DNA of 64,000 bases. Source: Phyto melanocephala. Its lineage: Eukaryota; Arthropoda; Insecta; Diptera; Rhinophoridae. Below, one piece after another: positions 58,044 to 64,000 of this stretch. The notes beneath the pieces are model-generated. The model was not told the origin of the DNA. It ran no database searches and worked only from the letters and a program-made list of their open reading frames with translations. Position numbers and translations under genes: made by a program. The stretch spans positions 86,640,213-86,704,212 of the forward strand of contig OW799236.1 of the NCBI GenBank assembly GCA_941918925.1. Direction: 5' to 3'. Positions within the stretch are counted from its first letter, which is position 1; each line of letters opens with the position of its first letter.

Positions 58044-58249
58044 CTTTAAGCTTAACATGCAAATTCAATATCTATAATATTTTGTTAGTATAAGTCTTAT
58101 AGTAGTTTTATAATTTCATTGCTTATTGTGTTCACGCATATGTTAGTCCTGATTCCTACGACACTTTACGTGGATAAAACAAATGTGAAATATTATATAT
58201 TTAATTTTTTTGTTCTGGCTCAAGATCAATTTTTCTATTATTTTATTTC

Positions 58250-58403
58250 CTAAAACTTTTTTAAAATTACATTAAATTGTAATAATTTTAAGAATATTTC
58301 AAAACTTATTCCGTTATTAGCCGAGTGGAATGCATTTTCGAAACCAGCTGCGATTTCATCATCCGCACTTTTTTTTGGTATACTCATATGTACTTTGAAA
58401 CTA
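58250..58403 (-). repeat. Unidentified coding-like repeat R, copy 3, cut by a pogo insertion
   Basis: The minus-strand frame reads IPKKSADDEIAAGFENAFH then SANNG. It ends where the pogo/Tigger terminus begins at a TA dinucleotide (58402-58403). An inverted stretch similar to its AT-rich flank ('ttttgaaaatattcttaaat') also appears beyond the other side of the pogo relic, near 59684. Confidence 0.6.
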
Positions 58404-59650
58404 CAGTCGAAGCCCGGTATAACGAATGATATGTCAGCCGCATTCGTTAAACTGGGAGAATCGCCGAATAAATTTTTTTTGAGAAGAACTAGAGTCATTT
58501 TGCATTAAATTAAAATTTTTAGTTTTATTAATTGCAACCAACGTACTTGTAAATGAATACATATCAGTTATTGAAAAAATCTGTAATAAAAGATTGTTTA
58601 TATGTATGTCGTCGATAAACTATTTTGAATTGCTTCTTCCTGCATTTCTCTTAGCATAGAACATTTTGAGTAATTAATTTTATTTTGATCACACCATTGG
58701 ATGCATCTTCTGGCTCTGCTAGGGGAACATTATTTTCGTTTTCTTCATCCTCAACGTTGGTATAGTCAATAGCATCTTCATTCCAATTGTTTACATCGTC
58801 TACATTAAATGTTACCTGAAATTGTATAATAAACCTTAATACTATAAAGAAAGTTAAATAAATAAAAAGGCCTACATACATGTGGAAGAACTGCGCTTAA
58901 TAGACAAACACCACGTCTCGTACACACAACGTCATCTTGTTGCAATAGATTTGACAGTGTAATATCACCCTCCTCATCACCGGAATTGGATTCCTCAGCA
59001 TGTACAATGGGTTTTTCTGGCAATAATTTCCAGTAGAGTCCAGTTTTGTCTGCGCTAAATACTGCTTTTTCTGAGAATTTTTTTTCCTTCGATACACTTT
59101 GGAGTTTATTTTTAAGGTCAACTGCCAAATCATGGCGAGCGGAAAGTTTTTCGCTAGAGAGTTTTAGCAGTCTTATGCCAAATCGTTTTTTGAAACGAGA
59201 TAGCCAGCCATCACTTGCATGACATCCGGAGACGCAAACTCGTTTTTGGATTTCTAATACTTTTGTTTTTAACACAGTTCCATTAACCGGAACATGATTG
59301 TTTCTTTGACTGAGAAACCAGCTATACAATTCTATTTCCATTATGCGATATTCACCTTCTTTAAGAGATCGTCGATTTTTAGTTCCATTGTTGGTGCTAT
59401 GCTTTAAGTTTGCGACAATTATATGTTCCATCTTTTTAAAAGTACATATTGAGGATTTTGGTATCCCATACTTTTGAGACACCACTGAAAGGCTTAATCC
59501 TTTCTTATAATCCTTCAAAATTTTAATTTTTTTACTGAATGATATTCTTTTTCTATTCATCATTCTGTTGGTCGCAACACATCAACACACAACTACTTTT
59601 TAAATTGAAAAAACAAATTTGCGAGTTCCCGCACTATAACGTAAACAGCA
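58404..59650 (-). mobile_element. pogo/Tigger element relic
   Basis: The left terminus CAGTCGAAGCCCGGTATAAC (58404) follows a TA and resembles pogo-type ends. The inner segment 'cgttaaactgggagaatcgc' (58444-58463) is found inverted near 59612-59636 ('gcgagttcccgcactataac'), so the right end is present but lacks its outermost ~35 bases. Between them lies a minus-strand transposase gene with its central catalytic region deleted (58805-59563) and a possible downstream exon. Confidence 0.75.
58805..59563 (-). CDS. pogo/Tigger (CENP-B-like) transposase, catalytic domain deleted
   Basis: This is an open 252-codon frame. Residues about 4-45 form a psq/CENP-B-type helix-turn-helix ('KIKILKDYKKGLSLSVVSQK', 'YGIPKSSICTFKK'). 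Residues about 70-140 are the CENP-B/Tc5 DNA-binding domain, ending 'ASDGWLSRFKKRFGIRLLKL' with 'SSEKLSA'. Residues about 165-185 start the DDE domain ('FSADKTGLYWKLLPEKP'; first Asp kept, usual ADETG changed to ADKTG). It then jumps to an acidic C-terminal region ('ESNSGDEEGDITLSNLLQQD'), so roughly 150 catalytic residues are missing. A further acidic segment in 58660-58820 ('VDDVNNWNEDAIDYTNV') follows a good acceptor (acaatttcag) and may be a second exon. The start is the first of two Met codons. It could be a decayed copy or a DNA-binding remnant; no evidence of expression. Confidence 0.75.
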   Translation of the reverse strand: MMNRKRISFSKKIKILKDYKKGLSLSVVSQKYGIPKSSICTFKKMEHIIVANLKHSTNNGTKNRRSLKEGEYRIMEIELYSWFLSQRNNHVPVNGTVLKTKVLEIQKRVCVSGCHASDGWLSRFKKRFGIRLLKLSSEKLSARHDLAVDLKNKLQSVSKEKKFSEKAVFSADKTGLYWKLLPEKPIVHAEESNSGDEEGDITLSNLLQQDDVVCTRRGVCLLSAVLPHVCRPFYLFNFLYSIKVYYTISGNI

Positions 59651-60119
59651 TAAACCAAAGAAGAAAATAACGACATTGTATTTTGAAAATATTCTTAAAT
59701 TAATTACAATTTAATTTAAAAAATAAATGTTGCACAAAAAAACGTTCTATACTTTGTAAATGATTGAAAGGCACTGTTTTATTTAATGAAATTACTCTTC
59801 TTAAATACTAGATATGAGAATCTTTTTAAAACTAGGCTAGACTACGTAGGTAAATAATTATTTATCTTGTAATACTCAAAATTCATTATCCCTTAATTTT
59901 TTTTTCCAATATCTTTTGTCAAATTCTCAGAAATAAACACTAATGAACACCAGCTGCACTCAGATAATTTACCTGCTTGTCTTAATGAGGTTTAGTGTTT
60001 GCTCTTTTATGACCTTGAGTTTTGGTACATTGCATTTAAAGGTAGAGACAATGAATTAGTAGAATTTCCTAAATAAGCATTTCTTTATGCAATTAGTTAG
60101 GGAATTCCAGAACTATTAA
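59651..60119. other. Gene-free spacer
   Basis: No gene is supported. It ends with the TTAA (60116-60119) used by the following piggyBac-like element. Confidence 0.45.
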
Positions 60120-60720
60120 CCCTTCGATGTCCTACATAGTCTAGCCAGACCATATTTGACTTTCTTGTGCACTATCTTTTTTTGTAACAAAATTTTTAAG
60201 AAATGAAAGATATGAATTCTGCAAGTAAGTTGTTCTGAATCGAAAAAAATTAATTCGGATCCATCTCGATCACATTTAGGCTACAAAAAACGTCCCACAA
60301 GTAAAAGTTCGCTAAGTGCACCTCATGGTCTGACTGGACCATAGGCTACTTTTTTGATAATTTTTTAAAAGTATTGTTTTGCTCAATAGAGGTGTTTTTG
60401 GTGTTGCATTGTTTTTGTTTTTAAAAATTTAAATGAAATCTTTGCGAGTATGGCAAAGCAAAGAGAGGATGATGGCATATCTATGCACTAGCGATGAGAA
60501 TGTAGACCCGCATGCTTCAAGTGAAAAGGAGGATGATTATGTGCCTGGTAATGTTGCCTTAGATTGTGGTTTGACGAGCAAATTGATGACTTCAACGTAG
60601 AACACGCCTATGGGTTTGATGATGGGGATGATATTCAAGAAAATTACGGTGACAGCGTTGACAAGTTTTGCAGAAAAGAAGGTAACAAAAATATAATATT
60701 TTGAGTTTTTTGACCACTTC
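60120..60720 (+). mobile_element. piggyBac-like element, 5' end with N-terminal remnant
   Basis: TTAA followed by CCCTTCGATGTCC is a piggyBac-type terminus at its invariable target. Subterminal 'agtctagccagaccata' (60139) and the partly palindromic 'tggtctgactggacca' (60327) look like paired subterminal repeats. From about 60434 a degraded acidic N-terminus is readable ('MAKQREDDGIS', 'ENVDPHASSEKEDDYVPGNV', 'ALDCG'), typical of piggyBac-like transposases. It stops at a possible splice donor (aaagaaggtaac, about 60680). No catalytic part follows in this orientation before the DINE-like element at 61022. Confidence 0.65.
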
Positions 60721-61021
60721 CCTCAACAAATTTTTACTCTTTCTTTATAGAAATTTTGAAGTATTGGTAACGTGGGCTGAGTTTTATTTAATTTTTTAAC
60801 ACATTACCTCGGAAAGTGCATCAAATTATTTGTAAAAATATTTTCAAATATAAAGTTAAAAAAAACCTTGAAGAAAAAATTTTTATGAAAAAGAAATGTC
60901 ACTATATAAACCTCTTTCTGCTTTCGAATCGTAGCCACCTTTTTCATTTCCCGGGTCCCGAAAAATAATCCCGTGAAATCGGGAAGATTAAATAACTCGA
61001 ATTCCCGGAAAATAACCCTAT
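60721..61021. other. Gene-free spacer
   Basis: AT-rich; no gene or repeat recognised. Confidence 0.45.
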
Positions 61022-62224
61022 TTTTAGCACAAAATGTATTATTTTGTTATTAACAGTAATCGCTATGGAATAATCTCTTTATACTAAAATATGTATCACT
61101 TTCTTTGTATGAATTAGATATGCTAGTAAAATGTTTTCGCAAATTTAGTCTTTCAATGAAAGTGGGCGTTAAAGTAGGCGTGTCAATAAAGTTTCTGCTA
61201 ATAAGTACAACTTATATATTTCATAATAGTCCTTTATTTTTCCAAAAACTTTGTCCATAGAGAAATTATTTGAATTTAAGATAAAGCGTTATATGGGAGG
61301 TAGGCGTTAAAATGGGCGTGCCACCTAAATTTTCTAGCATAACAATGGCATTGCCTAGAAGGATATACGTAGCGAATTTGATCATCATACCTTTAATTTT
61401 TTTCGGTTTTATGAGCTTTTAAATTTCATTAACAGTATATAACGTGAAAAGTGGGCGTTATAATAGGCTTGTTGAAGTTGTTTCTGCTAATGAGTGCAAC
61501 TTAGATATTTCATTGTAGTCCTTTATTATTTCAAAATCTTTATTCATAAAGAAATTATAGAAATTTAAGATAAAACGTTATATGGGAGGTGGGCGTAAAA
61601 GTGGGCGTGTCACATTTATTTTCTGTTACAACAAAGCGTTTGACCGAAAAGGAATTGCTGCAAAACTTCATAATCGTACATGTAGTTTTGTCAGTTTTAT
61701 TACGTCTTAAATTTAAAATATACCGAAAAATACACTGTGCGGTATAAATTTTCGTACATTTTGATCTATAACTCTTTTCGTAATGCATAAATTTAAACAA
61801 TTTTAGGGGAAAAATATTGTTTTTACTTAGAAAATATATATTTGAAGTTTCGTGACTATGCGTTAATGCGTTTTGACACAATTCCATTTTATTCGATCTT
61901 GGAATGACACGGTTTTTCGACCTACTCTTGCATTACGAGCTTTAACTCTCTTCCTAATATTCCGATTTAGCCCATTTTTAATAACAAACAAACCTTTTGT
62001 ATAGGAAAGATTTTGGCGAAATTTGAGCAGCCTAGCTTTTTCGGTGCGACATCTATCGTGCTTTCAACAGACGGACAGACGGACGTACATAGCTAGATCG
62101 TCATCAAATCAAGCCCTGATTCAGAATATATATACTTTATGGGGTCTTAAATGGATATTTCGATGTGTTACAAACGAAATGACAAAATGAATATACCCCC
62201 ACCATTTTTTTGGTGGCGGGCATA
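61022..62224 (-). mobile_element. DINE-1-like element, family 2, 3' hairpin lost
   Basis: It aligns inverted to 16774-18037 and to the flanks of 27081-29533: 'tggaataatctctttatac', 'aaagtgggcgttaaagtagg', 'cgttatatgggaggtaggcg', 'ccgaaaaatacactgtgcgg', 'acagacggacagacggacg', 'actttatggggtcttaaat', and the final 'ccaccatttttttggtggcg'. The hairpin terminus is missing, as the copy starts abruptly near 61022. The 110-codon antisense frame inside is a repeat by-product. Confidence 0.8.
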
Positions 62225-62249
62225 GAAATATATATGTATATGTGGGCAG

Positions 62250-63400
62250 ATTGTTTAATATTGTTTTACATTCGATGCGAATCCATGACCGGGTACCGCG
62301 ATTGGTGTGCTGGTCGAAATAGGCTTATGACAAAAGTTGCTGGCTTTTTCAGTTCTTCTGGTAGCGCAAGGCAAAAAAAAAAAAACAAGAACCCACCATA
62401 GTTTTTTTTCCAGGAGTTCGGCTAGAGGTCGATGCTTGTTCACATGTTATATTTTTGGCTAACGGTTTACCTCAATAGCATTCAATAGCAGATCGTGATG
62501 AAAAGAGCCGAGTAATTTGGCTATTTGCAGCTTGTTCTTTAATGAGAGGCATACAAAACTCCTCGCTGAGTCCATGCAAAAGCATATCCTTTGCGTACTT
62601 TTGAAAGGTATATGCTATTGCCTTCAAAATATATTATATATGCAGAAAAACGCACTGATATCTTTTACGTTATAAAAAAGATACAAAGGCCACCATTTTG
62701 TTTGCCGCCGTGTTGTATATTGGACTAGCATTTTATCTATGATATCCACTCCACCTTTTCAGGCAGCCTTCTCACCATTGTAAATTTGTTCGAATGTTAA
62801 TGTTCCGATAAATCAATAGAGGTAAAAAAAATTATCCATTGTGATGCAACACTCACTTTCATGGAAAGGACCTGTTAGTTCCTTAACCACTCTTTCTCCT
62901 TGTCGTATCTCACGACACATTTTCCGGTATATAGTTGCCCTTCGAGCAGAAAGGAGTTTTTTGCGTCACAAATTCTCTAAACTTTATTCTCATATTTTGC
63001 TGGCTTCGAGGGTATGTATTGTGTAAACTTCGTTCTACTGCGGTATGGGAGGAGCTGCTCGTCGATTGTTAGATTTTCTTTGGGTTTATAATGTGCCTTA
63101 AGATTTGCGTTTAGCATTATCTGTATATAGCGCTCGCATCACTGACATTAACTGCATGGTCTTCCTGATCACTTTCATCTGAAGACTCATCGTAAATACC
63201 AGCATTAGGTAGATGATTAATAGTGCCATCATCTCCTGGGACATCTTTGCGTCTGAAAGTTCTACATTTTCATGTTTCTTAGTCTTCCCTGTCACACAAC
63301 TGTTCAGCCTCAAAGATATCGTCAAAAATAAATTTGATATATTTGGCTTTATCTTTTTCTGATAGATGTCTGTATTGTCTTTTTGATAGCAACTCAACTT
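62250..63400 (-). pseudogene. piggyBac-like transposase pseudogene
   Basis: Minus-strand frames in order: N-terminus 'MSPKVELLSKRQYRHLSEKD' (shifted from the ATG at 63397), acidic 'NAGIYDESSDESDQEDHAVN', then a jump to 'LTIDEQLLPYRSRTKFTQYI' (first catalytic Asp, 63054-63074) with 'PSKPAKY', 'KNSFLLEGQLYTGK', 'GPFHESECCITMDNFFTSID' (second Asp, about 62823-62840), 'GGVDIIDKMLVQYTTRRQTK' (third and fourth Asp, 62735-62756), 'DISAFFCIYNILKAIAYTFQ', 'LLHGLSEEFCMPLIKEQAAN', and a Cys-containing tail ('ASNFCHK', 'HGFASN'). A segment of roughly 200 residues before the first Asp is missing, and frameshifts break the gene, though the DDD residues survive. Orientation is opposite to the piggyBac end at 60120, so the two are probably separate insertions. 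Confidence 0.85.
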
Positions 63401-63445
63401 TAGGTGACATTCTTACTTAATTTTGAACTTAAACTTAAACTTTAA

Positions 63446-63562
63446 GGGCCGTATTCATAAAAATTATTTTAGGTTTATTGAAGGCTTATTTGACAAATTT
63501 CTCTACAACATCTGTCATATAAGCCTATAATAAACCTAAAATATTTTTTATGAATACGGCCC
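63446..63562. mobile_element. PIF/Harbinger-type MITE
   Basis: A 117-base near-palindrome. GGGCCGTATTCATAAAAA (63446) and its inverse end at 63562, with arms of about 45 bases ('ttttaggtttatt' against 'aataaacctaaaa'; 'aggcttat' against 'ataagcct'). TAA occurs on both sides, the usual 3-bp TWA target of PIF/Harbinger elements. It can fold into one long hairpin if transcribed. The high arm identity suggests a young insertion. Confidence 0.85.
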
Positions 63563-63958
63563 TAACTCTTTATCTTATTTCTTTATTATACTTTCAAAGG
63601 CAAAACCGCTACTTCTACATGAATATGTAAGAGCAACAACCAAATGCTTATAAGTTTTAAAGTACAACAACAATTTTAAAATATATGTAATTGAATTTAA
63701 AAGTACAAATTCTAATATAAAAGCGTGACGGGGTGCCCGGTCATTGACTAACGTATATTTTTTGGGTTATTGACCGTAGGGATAAACAAAATATGTTCAG
63801 TAGTTTGAACAAATGCACTTGAGCCAGAATAAAAATAATTTACAAAAAATTAAAAATATAAAGTTCGAATACAATTGTATTGTATAGACATTTTATAAAT
63901 TTGTTAATTTTAATAGCTGAAGTTTTGAGCAAGATATAGAGATATGACACACCTTTCC
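63563..63958. other. Gene-free stretch
   Basis: No supported features. Confidence 0.45.
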
Positions 63959-64000
63959 TTTTTATACCCTTCACATGTGGTGCACAAGGGTATATATAGC
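63959..64000 (+). mobile_element. DINE-1-like element, 5' end, cut by the window edge
   Basis: 'tttttataccctt' with 'cacatgtggtgcacaagggt' and 'atatatagc' matches the 5' subterminal inverted repeat of family 1 (compare the reverse of 5041-5087). The rest lies beyond the window. Confidence 0.7.

Overview
The window looks like non-coding nuclear DNA from a true fly, most likely a calyptrate or other brachyceran with a repeat-rich genome. It is strongly AT-rich. I find no host exon, tRNA, rRNA or operon-like structure. Nearly everything recognisable is transposable-element debris, much of it nested. The commonest repeats begin TATACCC, carry GACGGACGGACAG and TTTATGGGGTC blocks, and end in an ATTCGGC(C/T)GTGCCGAAT hairpin followed by CTTACTTGTT. 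This is the architecture of DINE-1/INE-1-type (Helentron-related) elements of Diptera. The species cannot be named from sequence alone, and the window could be intergenic or lie inside a very large intron.

Layout. 1-7.4 kb: DINE-like fragments, one nearly complete DINE-like copy (4.06-5.09 kb) and a small foldback element. 7.4-11.2 kb: a mariner relic, a tRNA-derived SINE with an 11-bp target duplication, a MITE and two Helitron copies. 12.3-18.8 kb: an old DINE-like element carrying two nested insertions, a MITE, a complete DINE-like element and an internally deleted mariner. 20.2-20.9 kb: a Helitron. 23.9-34.6 kb: two mariner relics, three DINE-like elements (one carrying a mariner-derived MITE), and a Helitron with about ten 142-bp tandem units. 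38.7-44.6 kb: the most interesting part, with a complete but internally deleted Transib element whose ends resemble V(D)J recombination signal sequences, and a second Transib transposase relic. 45-48.4 kb: a DINE-like copy and two mariner relics. 48.4-57 kb: mostly unremarkable sequence with a Helitron end, an unidentified coding-like repeat and three DINE-like copies. 57.2-64 kb: a hAT-type MITE with an 8-bp duplication, a pogo/Tigger relic with a 252-codon reading frame, two piggyBac-like relics, a PIF/Harbinger-type MITE, and a DINE-like element cut by the window end.

No gene here appears to encode a complete working protein. At least five superfamilies of cut-and-paste transposase (mariner, pogo/Tigger, Transib, piggyBac and probably hAT) are represented, almost all by copies with large internal deletions or lost catalytic residues. 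The rolling-circle elements (Helitron and DINE-like) share internal units containing GGGCGTGGC. Family names come from recognised motifs and boundaries read by eye; no database search was run.
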